Assembly (NCBI RefSeq): GCF_002217755.1
Contig: NZ_BCFL01000032.1
Coordinates: 182,564-246,563 of the forward strand
Reading direction: 5' to 3'
From: Streptomyces hyaluromycini
GTDB taxonomy: Bacteria > Actinomycetota > Actinomycetes > Streptomycetales > Streptomycetaceae
DNA: 64,000 nucleotides
The notes under the pieces were generated by a model, which was not told the origin of the DNA, made no database searches, and saw nothing but the letters and a program-made list of their open reading frames with translations. Each line of letters starts with the position of its first letter. Positions within the stretch are counted from its first letter, which is position 1. Positions 31,942-39,860 of this stretch are shown here, in pieces. A program made the translations under genes and the position numbers.

Positions 31942-33254
31942 CCGGTCACCACCGTCACGTCGAAGGCGTCGCCGCCCGCCGCGAACCTGGCCAGCTCCGT
32001 CGGGCCCATGGCCAGGTTCTCGCCCACCGCGGCCTCCGCGAGCACCTCCTGGAACGGCACGTCGCCGAACGTGATCCGGCCGAACGCCGCGGGGGAGCGG
32101 CGCAGGTGCAGTCCCTGCACGTCGAGCACGCCCGGCTGCTCCACGAACGCGCGGACCACCTGCGAGTACAGGACGTCGCCGCCCAGGCGCAGACCGGCGA
32201 TGTCGGCGGCGAGGCGCTGGCGTACCGAGGAGAGCAGCGCCACGCCGTCGGAGCCGGGCGCGATCACGAGCGTGGCCCGCACGCCGACCTCGATGTGGTC
32301 GGCCTCGACGATGTTCGCGTGGATGCCGATCGGCCGTACCGCGTCGACGGCCGCGCCGACCCGTTCGAAGACGCCGGGCACCGGGCCCGTCGTCTGCCAC
32401 GGCCAGCGGAAGTCGTGTGCCACCACGACGCTGAAGAAGTACGGCTCGCCGGCCCTGCGTTCGCTGCTGAACGCCCGCTGGTCGAAGTTGAACAGGTCGA
32501 AGTAGCTCTGCGACACGTCCACGCCGCCGAGCGGGTCGGACAGCACCACGTCGATGACACCGCTGACCCCGAGGGCCGCCTGGGCGACCGATTCGACCGT
32601 CCACAGGTTGCGGGCGAAGCCGAGCAGGCGGCCGCGGTAGGACTCGTCCGCCTCCATGTCGGTGCCGCCGGCCAGCGGTGCGTCGTTGGTCACCTTGAGG
32701 CTCGCGGCGCCCAGGTCGGCCAGGTAGATCGACGCGTACGTCGGGTCGATGCCGTCGATCGCGCGTATGCCGACGTCGCCGTCGGGCCCCGGCTCGAACG
32801 CCACCACGCCGACGTCGGCGGTCGGCACCCGGTTGTCGAGCGTGACGGGCGCCACCGTGCCGAACGCCCGGGGGGAACTTCCCGCGGTCACCAGGACGGC
32901 GCCCTCGGGCAGCACGTACGTCCGTCCCTCCGCCGGATTCACCACGGTGACGCTGACCGTGCCGCTGCTGAACAACTGCGCGCGTTCCAGGCCGATGTCC
33001 TCGCCGAGCAGGCCGAGGGCGTCCCCGACGGCAGTGGAGACGAAGTTCTGGTAGTACAGGTCCTCCAGGCGCTTCCACACCTCGCCGTCCTCGGCGGCGG
33101 CCGTCTCCAGGATCTTGCGCAGCGCGCTGGTACTGGTCAGGTCCGCGCCGGGGAAGACCTGCCTGGCCCGGTCGAAGGACTCGGCGAGAATCGCATCGAC
33201 GGGCTTGAGCACGAACCCGCCGGGAGTCACCCCGAAATCGGTCACGATCGTCAC
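31938..33254 (-). CDS. Baseplate J / gp47 family protein
   Basis: 438 residues from a GTG at 33254; GTGA overlaps the stop of the gp25 gene. A second GTG at 33245 has GGAGGT nine bases upstream and could be used. The family features are EDGEVWKRLEDLYYQNFVSTAVGDALGLLGEDIGLER, the beta domain (GTVSVTVVNPAEGRTYVLPEG), and ADESYRGRLLGFARNLWTVESVAQAALGVSGVIDVVLSDP, characteristic of gpJ/gp47 wedges. It forms the outer baseplate ring with gp25 and links to the fibres. Confidence 0.93.
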   Translation of the reverse strand: MTIVTDFGVTPGGFVLKPVDAILAESFDRARQVFPGADLTSTSALRKILETAAAEDGEVWKRLEDLYYQNFVSTAVGDALGLLGEDIGLERAQLFSSGTVSVTVVNPAEGRTYVLPEGAVLVTAGSSPRAFGTVAPVTLDNRVPTADVGVVAFEPGPDGDVGIRAIDGIDPTYASIYLADLGAASLKVTNDAPLAGGTDMEADESYRGRLLGFARNLWTVESVAQAALGVSGVIDVVLSDPLGGVDVSQSYFDLFNFDQRAFSSERRAGEPYFFSVVVAHDFRWPWQTTGPVPGVFERVGAAVDAVRPIGIHANIVEADHIEVGVRATLVIAPGSDGVALLSSVRQRLAADIAGLRLGGDVLYSQVVRAFVEQPGVLDVQGLHLRRSPAAFGRITFGDVPFQEVLAEAAVGENLAMGPTELARFAAGGDAFDVTVVTG

Positions 33255-33700
33255 ACCTCCACGTTCACGCGCAGCGTCACAGGGACGTCGGCCACCGTCT
33301 CCAGGTCGGCCTCGACGGCCCACACCCGGCGCGCCCGGGCGAGCTGCGCCCGCGCCACCGCGTCGGGACCGGCGGCGAGCCGGTCGGGGTCGTCGTCGAA
33401 GGTCACCTGCCTGACCTCGCTGACCCGCGGGTCCGTGCCCAGCGTGCCGACCAGGTTCAGCTTCAGTACTTCCTTGACCACGCGGGCACCGTTCGGCAGG
33501 GTGAACGCCTGCGTGACGTCCAGCCCGTAGCCGGTGTTGAACCGGTCGGAGCCCGACGGCGTCAGGACCCGCAGGGTCAGCGCCTGGGTGAGGTTGGCGA
33601 TCCCCGCCACCACTGCCAGGTCCCCGCCGTCGAACACCAGGTCCCCGTCGTCCACGAGCAGGCCGTTCCCGAACAGGTCGGCGGATGTCGGCTTCGTCAT
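33251..33700 (-). CDS. gp25/GPW-like baseplate wedge protein
   Basis: 149 residues from an ATG at 33700, whose ATGA overlaps the PAAR-like gene stop. GIANLTQALTLRVLTPSGSDRFNTGYGLDV and VKEVLKLNLVGTLGTDPRVSEVRQVTF match the gp25/gpW lysozyme-like fold of contractile baseplates, in which the first sheath subunit is templated. It has the order gp25 then gp47, as in phages and eCIS. Confidence 0.92.
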   Translation of the reverse strand: MTKPTSADLFGNGLLVDDGDLVFDGGDLAVVAGIANLTQALTLRVLTPSGSDRFNTGYGLDVTQAFTLPNGARVVKEVLKLNLVGTLGTDPRVSEVRQVTFDDDPDRLAAGPDAVARAQLARARRVWAVEADLETVADVPVTLRVNVEV

Positions 33701-34014
33701 GCTGTCTCCAGTTTCGTCTGACCTGCTGACACGACCCGCCACGGCGCCCCCGCCAGCGTCGAACCCTGCGCGGTCTCCAGCAGCACCTGCTGGCCGTCGA
33801 CCCACAACGCCGTGGACAGGCCGGTGTCGACGGAGGCGACCGCGCCGCACGGCGGCTTGTTCTGACAGGCCGGCATGGTCGCCGTGAACAGGTCCGCCCG
33901 GACGAGCACGGGTTGGCCGTCCACGGCGAGCAGCTGCTGGCTCGGCGTGATCACCAGGGGCGCGCCGTGCGGGCACACCAGGCTCGACGCGGCCGTGAGG
34001 ACGGCGGGCATCAC
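33697..34014 (-). CDS. PAAR-like spike-tip protein with Cys/His set
   Basis: 105 residues from a GTG at 34014 (an ATG follows at 34011); GTGA overlaps the hub gene stop. SSLVCPHGAPLVITPSQQLLAVDGQPVL is similar to the start of DUF4280/PAAR-like tips. Cys14, His16, Cys50 and Cys56 could bind one zinc or iron ion, as in PAAR cones. The small size and placement directly after the hub/spike gene support a tip that sharpens the spike. The metal is inference. Confidence 0.75.
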   Translation of the reverse strand: MMPAVLTAASSLVCPHGAPLVITPSQQLLAVDGQPVLVRADLFTATMPACQNKPPCGAVASVDTGLSTALWVDGQQVLLETAQGSTLAGAPWRVVSAGQTKLETA

Positions 34015-35657
34015 GACACCGCCACTTTCGAGCCGTCGAGTTTCAGGCTGACCTCGCCGTTGGTCAGCGTGATCGGCTTGTCGCCCGTGCTGATGGTGAC
34101 GGCGCCGCCGGCGTCCACGGTGATCGTCGTGCCGCTGTGGTGCTCGATCGTGATCGTGTCGTCGTCGGGCGGGTCGGGCCGCGTGCCCACCTCGGGCAGC
34201 GCGCCCGCGCCGACCAGGAGGTGCAGGCCGGTGGCCTGGATCACCCGGCGGCCGCCGGCGTCGGTGAGGTCGTTGGCGCCCGGGCCCGTGGGCAGGCCGT
34301 CGTCGCCGAGCGCGGTGGGCAGTGCCAGCCAGTAGTCACCCGGCTCGTTGGCGGGGCGGCGCAGCACGGGGTTGTCCGGCCAGAGGAACCCGGCGAGCAC
34401 GGCGTCGTTGACCGCGCCCCGGTTGTGGGCGAGCAGTGCGCGCATCCCCGGGTACACCGGCACGACCAGGCCGGTCCTGTCGAACGCGAACACCGACGCG
34501 ATCGGTTTCTCGTGCAGGTCCACCGTCGGATCGACGGGGCTGGCCACGCTGGGTGCGAGCACGTCCGGGTCCGGCGCCTGGGCGTAGTGCAGCGAGGCCA
34601 GGTGCTTGCCGCCGGCACCGTCGGCGTACCCGGTGACCTCGCCCACGTCGATGGCCGGATGGTCGTCGAGGGCCCGGTGCGTCATGTCCCGCCAGCGGTC
34701 CACCACCACCTGCACGCCCGCGGCGACCTGGGCACGCTCGCCGGCGCCCGCCGCGATCAGGCCGACTTCCGCGGTGTACCCGCCGCTCGTCGTGAAGCTG
34801 TGCACCACCCGCGACAGTCGCAGCGGCCCGGCGGGCACGCGGGCCAGCCCGGTGATCCTCCCGACCTGCCCGACCCGCAGGCGCGGGTGACCGAGAACGG
34901 TGAGGTTGAGCGCGGCGCGCACCGGCGGCGCCTGGCTGCCCGCGGTGTCCTCGCCGTTGACGGTGTCGAGCGACACGATGTTGGTGCCGGGGTCGAAGGC
35001 CACCGGCGCCGCGTCGCTCGCCGCACCGACCGCCGCGCCGAGGTAGACCGTGCCGTCGCGGACGACCAGCGGTGCGTCGCCCCGGTCGGCCAGCGCGCGC
35101 AGGGCGTCCAGCGTGGACCCGCTGCGTACGGTGAAGCCGGCCAGGTCCCCCGGCAGCGTCGAGCCGGGAGCAACCGGCACCTGCGCCTTGCCGGCCAGCT
35201 CGCCCGCGAACACCGCCGCGCTCGTCACGCCGGCCCGGGCGGCCGCGGCCCGCGTGCTGCGCAGCAGATAGCCGGCCGTCTCCTGGCCGTACAGCACGGT
35301 ACGGGCGTACCCGTCGGCCCCGACGCAGCCGGAGACCCTGGTCAGCCGCCCGGTCAGCAGGAGGCCGCCGTCGCCCGTCCGCGTCGTCGGCTCGTCGAAG
35401 TACCCGAGATGGATCGTGACGTCCACCGGTGTCGTGGCCCGGACCGCGCGAATGAGTTCGGTGAGGTCGAGCGGCAGGTTGATCAGGGTGATCTCGAACG
35501 TGTCGGTGGCGGCGCCCTCGGTCATCGTGACCGTGATCTCGGCGTCGAGCACGAACGCGCCGGCCAGCACGTCGTTGGACACGGTCACCGGCAGCCCGAG
35601 TCCGGGCGGCGCCCCGGCGGCCGAGATCTCGACCCTGTACCAGATGGAGAAGCTCAT
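34011..35657 (-). CDS. Baseplate hub / VgrG-like central spike
   Basis: 548 residues from an ATG at 35657. The N-terminal about 300 residues are the hub (gp27/gpD-like): TVTMTEGAATDTFEITLINLP, VDVTIHLGYFDEP, LTGRLTRVSG, LRVGQVGRITGL. An OB-fold region follows (about 345-440; IDVGEVTGYADG, LVVPVYPGMRALL). The C-terminal about 60 residues (ITIEHHSGTTITVDAGGAV, TISTGDKPITLTNGEVSL) form a beta-helix spike. The stop overlaps the next gene's start. It plugs the tube and should carry the PAAR-like tip. Confidence 0.88.
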   Translation of the reverse strand: MSFSIWYRVEISAAGAPPGLGLPVTVSNDVLAGAFVLDAEITVTMTEGAATDTFEITLINLPLDLTELIRAVRATTPVDVTIHLGYFDEPTTRTGDGGLLLTGRLTRVSGCVGADGYARTVLYGQETAGYLLRSTRAAAARAGVTSAAVFAGELAGKAQVPVAPGSTLPGDLAGFTVRSGSTLDALRALADRGDAPLVVRDGTVYLGAAVGAASDAAPVAFDPGTNIVSLDTVNGEDTAGSQAPPVRAALNLTVLGHPRLRVGQVGRITGLARVPAGPLRLSRVVHSFTTSGGYTAEVGLIAAGAGERAQVAAGVQVVVDRWRDMTHRALDDHPAIDVGEVTGYADGAGGKHLASLHYAQAPDPDVLAPSVASPVDPTVDLHEKPIASVFAFDRTGLVVPVYPGMRALLAHNRGAVNDAVLAGFLWPDNPVLRRPANEPGDYWLALPTALGDDGLPTGPGANDLTDAGGRRVIQATGLHLLVGAGALPEVGTRPDPPDDDTITIEHHSGTTITVDAGGAVTISTGDKPITLTNGEVSLKLDGSKVAVS

Positions 35658-35691
35658 GCCGCACGCCCCCGCCGGGCGCTCGTCCGCGCGC

Positions 35692-36060
35692 TCATCGCAG
35701 GGCCACCCCGCCCGTGACCCGGGAGCCGAACGAGCCGGAACCGTTGAGGTTGCGCGGGTCCAGCCGCATGGCGGGGAACGTCAACGCCAGCTCGGCCGCG
35801 TGGTACTCCACGCCGGGGACCAGCTTGCGGCGCAGGAGCGTGACCAGGCCGGCCGGCTCCTCGCGGTCCACCGACAACACCAGGAACGCCCCGTCGGCAG
35901 GCAGGTCGAGCAGGCCGTCCGGCACGCTGTCGAGGAGCTCCTCCCGCACGTTCGCGTACAGACGGAACTGGTACGAGCGACCGGCCAGGGACAGCCGGAA
36001 CGCCTGCGGAAACCCCTCGGCGGGGTCGATCGGCAGCGCGAGGAAATTCGGGGCCGCCAT
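35692..36060 (-). CDS. Baseplate plug protein (Pam3 gp18-like)
   Basis: 122 residues from an ATG at 36060 with AAGGAGGCAGGAG upstream. IDPAEGFPQAFRLSLAGRSYQFRLYANV, LLDLPADGAFLVLSVDREE and LLRRKLVPGVEYHAAEL resemble the small plug protein of simple contractile baseplates such as that of cyanophage Pam3 (recollection of family, not a search). It lies between the Dit-like and hub genes, its usual place. Confidence 0.7.
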   Translation of the reverse strand: MAAPNFLALPIDPAEGFPQAFRLSLAGRSYQFRLYANVREELLDSVPDGLLDLPADGAFLVLSVDREEPAGLVTLLRRKLVPGVEYHAAELALTFPAMRLDPRNLNGSGSFGSRVTGGVALR

Positions 36061-36144
36061 CTCCTGCCTCCTTGTTCTTGACGACGTTCGCGGCGACGCA
36101 CGCAGCGACTCGTGGCGGGCTCGGGACCGCGCTCGCCCGGCGGC

Positions 36145-36666
36145 TCACGACACGGTTCCCAGCGCGGCGCCCGGGACGCGGGCGATGGGATTGACGGCCG
36201 GTCCGGTGCGCACGCTCGCACTGCCGACGGCGAGGCTCAGGTCGGCGACCTCGCCCAGCACCGCGGCCAGGCTGGGCCGCGGGACCTGCTGGAGCGTGAT
36301 CGACACATCCAGGGCGTCCCGCTTGGTCACTCCCTGGGTGAAGCGCAGATCGGTGACCTGCATGTCCAGGCTGATGGTCAGTCCGGACACGACCGGGATG
36401 CCGATGGCGGACCCGCCCTGAGGCGCGGCGGCGACGAGCAGCCGCGCCGTGAGTGCCAGTGCCTCCAGGGCCTTCTTCTGCTCCAGGCGTTGCGGGCCGA
36501 GCAGTACGGCCTCGATCGCGATCGTCTTGTTGGTGGGCTGGGTGGCCTGGGAGAACCGGCTGCCCATGATGCGCTCGACCCGGTACCCCTCGTTGACGGT
36601 CATGCTCTGCACGTACAGCAACTGCACCGGGCCCACGAGCACGGGCAGGTTCACCGCGCCGGCCAT
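36145..36666 (-). CDS. Dit-like baseplate/tail protein
   Basis: 173 residues from an ATG at 36666 with AAGGGGGA upstream; the longer frame upstream is a shadow of the 109-residue gene. LYVQSMTVNEGYRVERIMGSRF, PTNKTIAIEAVLLGP and LTISLDMQVTDLRFTQGVTKRDALDVSITLQQV follow the pattern of Dit-like N-terminal domains: a beta-rich ring with a scanning al-i-x-t-l-k/q-V end. It probably connects the tube to the hub. Confidence 0.65.
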   Translation of the reverse strand: MAGAVNLPVLVGPVQLLYVQSMTVNEGYRVERIMGSRFSQATQPTNKTIAIEAVLLGPQRLEQKKALEALALTARLLVAAAPQGGSAIGIPVVSGLTISLDMQVTDLRFTQGVTKRDALDVSITLQQVPRPSLAAVLGEVADLSLAVGSASVRTGPAVNPIARVPGAALGTVS

Positions 36667-36688
36667 CGCAATCCCCCTTCCGAGCGCG

Positions 36689-37018
36689 TCAGTTACGGGC
36701 CGAGAGTTCGCGGTCGAGCTGGTCGAAGACGTAACCGGCCACCCGCTGGACCTCGGCGTCCGGCAGCGTCCCGACCACCTCCACCCGGACGGGGAAGTGG
36801 TAGCTGACCACGGTTTCCTCGCTCGTCGGCGAGACGACGGCCTCGCTGCCCGCCTGCGGGACGATGTACTCGCCCTCGTGGACCAGCGCGATCCCGGTCC
36901 GCTCGACCCGGCCGCCGGTCGCGAATCCCGGCACCGCGAAGGTGTCCGCGCCCCCTGCGCCGTCACCGCCCGCTTCGTCGATGTCTATGTCGATGTCGAT
37001 GTCGATGTCGCCGTCCAC
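36689..37018 (-). CDS. Very short tape-measure-like protein
   Basis: 109 residues from a GTG at 37018, five bases after the tube gene stop, with GGAGG overlapping the tube gene end. The N-terminus is a (Asp-Ile) run encoded by hexanucleotide repeats, then a Gly/Ala linker. Residues about 30-58 (FATGGRVERTGIALVHEGEY) match the glycine-rich GG-x-V...GE-x-GPE-like signature found near the C-terminus of phage tape-measure proteins. Residues 68-109 are a small alpha/beta segment. Normal tape measures are several hundred residues long, so this is at most a remnant or a very short ruler. Confidence 0.55.
   Translation of the reverse strand: MDGDIDIDIDIDIDEAGGDGAGGADTFAVPGFATGGRVERTGIALVHEGEYIVPQAGSEAVVSPTSEETVVSYHFPVRVEVVGTLPDAEVQRVAGYVFDQLDRELSARN
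36979..37014. repeat. Hexanucleotide microsatellite in the tape-measure-like gene
   Basis: ATGTC(G/T) is repeated about five times (plus strand, cgatgtcgatgtcgatgtcg), coding for alternating Asp-Ile at residues 3-14. Length changes would alter the protein in steps of two residues without a frameshift. Confidence 0.85.
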
Positions 37019-37021
37019 GGC

Positions 37022-37414
37022 TCACGCCTCCACGCCGACGGACAGCGCGAGGCAGGTGAAGCTCGCCTGCGGGACACCGTCGACGACGACGTTGCTGGGG
37101 CTCGCCGAGGTGACGATGCAGCGGGCGAACTTGAGCGAACCGAAGGCCCAGTCCGTGCCCTTCTTCTCGGCCACGACCACCTGGAACTCGGCCCCGGTCG
37201 TGGCCAGTTGGGTCAGCTCGGCGACGGCTGTCGCGACCGCGGGCACGCCCATCGTGAACGTGAACGTGGCCGGCTGGCGGACGAATCCGACGTTGTCGGC
37301 CTCGATGCTGTGCAGCACCGTGTGCGGCACGTTGAAGGTGGGCGTGAAGGTGGTGATCGGTGTGATCGTGGCGTCCCCGAGCTTCACCTCGAGCCGCGTG
37401 TTCCAGTCGGCCAT
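37022..37414 (-). CDS. Contractile tail tube protein
   Basis: 130 residues from an ATG at 37414 with GGAAGGGG upstream. It is beta-rich: WNTRLEVKLGDATITPITTFTPTFNVPH, FTFTMGVPAVATAVAELTQLATTGAEFQVVVAEKKGTDW, and VVDGVPQASFTCLALSV. Location directly after the sheath gene and size fit the single tube (Hcp-like ring) protein. There is one tube gene only, as in phages, whereas eCIS usually have two or three. Confidence 0.75.
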   Translation of the reverse strand: MADWNTRLEVKLGDATITPITTFTPTFNVPHTVLHSIEADNVGFVRQPATFTFTMGVPAVATAVAELTQLATTGAEFQVVVAEKKGTDWAFGSLKFARCIVTSASPSNVVVDGVPQASFTCLALSVGVEA

Positions 37415-37427
37415 CAGGTACCCCTTC

Positions 37428-38528
37428 CTAGTCGAACTTCAAGGTGATCGAGATCCGGTGAACGGCGCCGGCGTACTCGACCGCGGCCAGCACCTGGACG
37501 AGCCGCTGGACCTCGGCGGCGTGGATCGCGGCCGCCTCGGCGGCGCTGAGCGTGGCGGGATCCTTGTCCAGGAGCGTGAGGACCGGGACGACCACCTCGA
37601 AGCTGTTGAGCACGTCCGCGTCGAGCAGCGGCGTGAGGATCGCCTCCATCTGGGCGACCAGTGCGCGCAGTCCCGACCTGCTGATCCGCACGTTCCCGAT
37701 CGAGTGGATGAGCTGCGCCTTGAGCCTGAACGAGAGGTCGTCCACCATCCGGACGATGTCCATGTACCTCTTACCGCCACCGGGATCTCCGGTGTAGCCC
37801 TCGCCCATGTAGACGCCGTTGCCGGGGATGAGCGCCGGGCTGGTCAGCCAGTTGACGCCCTTGCCCGCCGGTCCCGAGTCGTCCGTCTCGGTGCCGTTCA
37901 GCGTCTCGATCTCGGCCGGCGTGAACGGCGGGCTGACGATGTTCACCGGCTTGAGCAGCAGTGACACGGACGGTTCGTATCCGGCGATGGTGCCGGCGAC
38001 GGCGGCCGCCGCGTCCTGTGTGCTCTTGTGCGCGATGTAGACCATGCGCTCGTTGGTCAGGATGTCGTCCGCCTTGGCGACGCCGCTCTCCAGCATCGCG
38101 ACGCCCATCCGCTCCAGGCCGTCGGCCCCCGTGTTGGACACGGCCGTGACATGGGCGGACAGCAGGTCGATCGGGCCGCCCGCGACCTTCGTGTCCTTGT
38201 TGAGCGGGGTGTTCGCCAGCATGACGAGTTGCACGTTCAGGCCCGCTACGACCTCCAGTGCGCCCGCCCAGTCGGGTGCGTCCGCGGTGACGGGGACGCC
38301 GTAGACGAGCGTCGGGCCGGGCGTCTGACGGAACGCGAGGTCGATCGAGTCGGCCAGTTCGCCGGGGAAGGTCTTGTGCGCATCGTCCGGGCCGGTGAAC
38401 GGCACGGGCACGGGCGGCTTGGTGACCGCGGTGGTCACCCGGCCGATGACAGCGATGTTGCCGAACGCGCGGACGGCCGGTGCGAAGAGATTGACGAGCG
38501 GCTTAACCCGGACATACCGAACGGCCAT
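37428..38528 (-). CDS. Contractile tail sheath protein
   Basis: 366 residues from an ATG at 38528 preceded by GGAGGAGGACCCTG. AFGNIAVIGRVTTAVTKPPVPVPFTG is the N-terminal arm; KGVNWLTSPALIPGNGVYMGEGYTGDPGGGKRYMDIVRMVDDLSFRLKAQLIH and HRISITLKFD are the conserved sheath core and C-terminal arm. It is shorter than most phage and eCIS sheaths and lacks the extra protruding domains, so the sheath should be slim. Only one sheath gene is present. Confidence 0.88.
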   Translation of the reverse strand: MAVRYVRVKPLVNLFAPAVRAFGNIAVIGRVTTAVTKPPVPVPFTGPDDAHKTFPGELADSIDLAFRQTPGPTLVYGVPVTADAPDWAGALEVVAGLNVQLVMLANTPLNKDTKVAGGPIDLLSAHVTAVSNTGADGLERMGVAMLESGVAKADDILTNERMVYIAHKSTQDAAAAVAGTIAGYEPSVSLLLKPVNIVSPPFTPAEIETLNGTETDDSGPAGKGVNWLTSPALIPGNGVYMGEGYTGDPGGGKRYMDIVRMVDDLSFRLKAQLIHSIGNVRISRSGLRALVAQMEAILTPLLDADVLNSFEVVVPVLTLLDKDPATLSAAEAAAIHAAEVQRLVQVLAAVEYAGAVHRISITLKFD

Positions 38529-38565
38529 CAGGGTCCTCCTCCATGTCGGGCTCGGTCGAGCCGGA

Positions 38566-38757
38566 TCAGTGGTACTTGCGAACGAGCCGGTCGCGCAGGC
38601 GCTGCCATGCCTCGGGCGTGAGCGGTTCGGGCGTGAGCGGTTCGAAGACCGGCTGGTCCCCGACCGGGTCCCCGGCCGTGTTCGGGATCCCGGCCGTGGC
38701 CTCCGGTGCCAGGCCGGGTTCGGCCGCACCTGACCGGACGGGCTTGCGTGCTGTCAT
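38566..38757 (-). CDS. Small hypothetical protein in the injection-system operon
   Basis: 63 residues from an ATG at 38757. It contains a tandem PLTPE-PLTPE peptide (from a 15-bp duplicated GGCGTGAGCGGTTCG unit at about 38625-38645) and ends EAWQRLRDRLVRKYH. No family is recognised. It sits between the first gene and the sheath and may be an assembly factor, but this is only position. Confidence 0.5.
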   Translation of the reverse strand: MTARKPVRSGAAEPGLAPEATAGIPNTAGDPVGDQPVFEPLTPEPLTPEAWQRLRDRLVRKYH

Positions 38758-38767
38758 CGCGCGCTCC

Positions 38768-39592
38768 TCATGTCACGGGTACGAAAAGGCAGACGACACC
38801 CTCGGCGGCGTAGAGGCGCTCGACGTCGGCGGCGGCAAGGCCGTCGGGCAGGCCGTCCGCCGGGACGACGACGGCCGTCGCGTACGCCTCGGTGACCTCG
38901 GTCGGGATACCGGCGGGGGCTGATCCGGTCAGCCGCCGCGCGGCCTCCCGCACCAGCCGGGTGGCGCGCAGCCCCGCCGTCAGGTCGAAGGGATCGACGA
39001 TCACGGCGGCGAGAGTGACCGGCAGCAGGTGGGTGTTGGCCGGGTCGTCGGGGTCGAAGGCGGCGGGCGTGCGCAGGCGTACCTCGGTCACCACGTAGTC
39101 GAACGCGTCCCGCAGTTCGTCCACCGTGCTGATGTCGTGCTCGGCGAGAAACGCGTCGAGATCGAAGAAGGCGAACCGCGCCCTGAACTCGTCGAACGAC
39201 GTGAAGTCGTCGAAACCCCGGGACAGCACCGCCTCCGCGCCGGCCGGGTCCACCTCCGCGACCACCGTGACGTCGATCCCGGCGAGCAGGTCGGTCCAGA
39301 CCGGCTCGGCCGGGGCGGGCACGGTCAGGCTCACCTCGGTGCGGGAGTAAGAGGGCACGAGCTGCGACCACGCCCCGTCCTGCCGCCCGGTGAGGAACAG
39401 CGGCCGCTGCAGGGCGACCTCGCGCACCCGCGCGGAGCTGACCGTGTCGACCCGGGCGGCCGACAGGTCGTAGGTCGCGGCCAGCATGGTGCGGACCCGC
39501 TGCTCGCCCGAGGCATCGGTGGGCGACAACAACGCACCCAGAGCGGCGGGATCGCTCAACGCGAGCAACGCCCTGTCCCTGAACGCCGTCAT
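38768..39592 (-). CDS. First gene of the injection-system operon, unknown function
   Basis: 274 residues from an ATG at 39592 with GGGGGAAGC directly upstream. Helical N-terminus (FRDRALLALSDPAALGALL), then a beta-rich part (VREVALQRPLFLTG, RTEVSLTVPAPAEPVWTDLL), an acidic helical segment and ADVERLYAAEGVVCLFVPV at the end. No known family is recognised. Being first, it may be a tail terminator/cap, an otherwise missing role, but nothing in the sequence proves it. Confidence 0.5.
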   Translation of the reverse strand: MTAFRDRALLALSDPAALGALLSPTDASGEQRVRTMLAATYDLSAARVDTVSSARVREVALQRPLFLTGRQDGAWSQLVPSYSRTEVSLTVPAPAEPVWTDLLAGIDVTVVAEVDPAGAEAVLSRGFDDFTSFDEFRARFAFFDLDAFLAEHDISTVDELRDAFDYVVTEVRLRTPAAFDPDDPANTHLLPVTLAAVIVDPFDLTAGLRATRLVREAARRLTGSAPAGIPTEVTEAYATAVVVPADGLPDGLAAADVERLYAAEGVVCLFVPVT

Positions 39593-39860
39593 GCTTCCCC
39601 CAGACCTTCGGTGACCGCTGTCGCCCGAGCCCGGCGAGATACCCGCGCCCAGCCGGCGACGGTTACGTTCGCAGGAGCGCCGTTACGGGGGCGTCACCTC
39701 TGTGTCAGCGGAACGGTCCCGCGCTCCGACGGAGCGGAACCGGACGGCGCCGCCCGTGGGCAGGGAACGCCCCCGGGTTCTGGAGCGGTGATCACTCAGC
39801 CGGTCTCGGCAGATGGCGACACCCGCCCGGCGACTTCACGACTGCGGATCCGGGTTGCTG
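39593..39860. promoter_or_regulatory. Promoter region of the injection-system operon
   Basis: 268 bp without a gene upstream of the operon. It holds a direct repeat AGCGGAAC at 39707-39714 and 39733-39740 (26 bp apart) and GTTACG at 39662 and 39682. Direct repeats could be SARP-type sites, but the spacing is not the usual 11 or 22 bp. No clear -10/-35 is seen. Confidence 0.35.

Noticed and set aside
23379..39592. Prophage
   Set aside because: There are tail-type genes only; no capsid, portal, terminase, integrase or lysis genes, and the GC content matches the chromosome.
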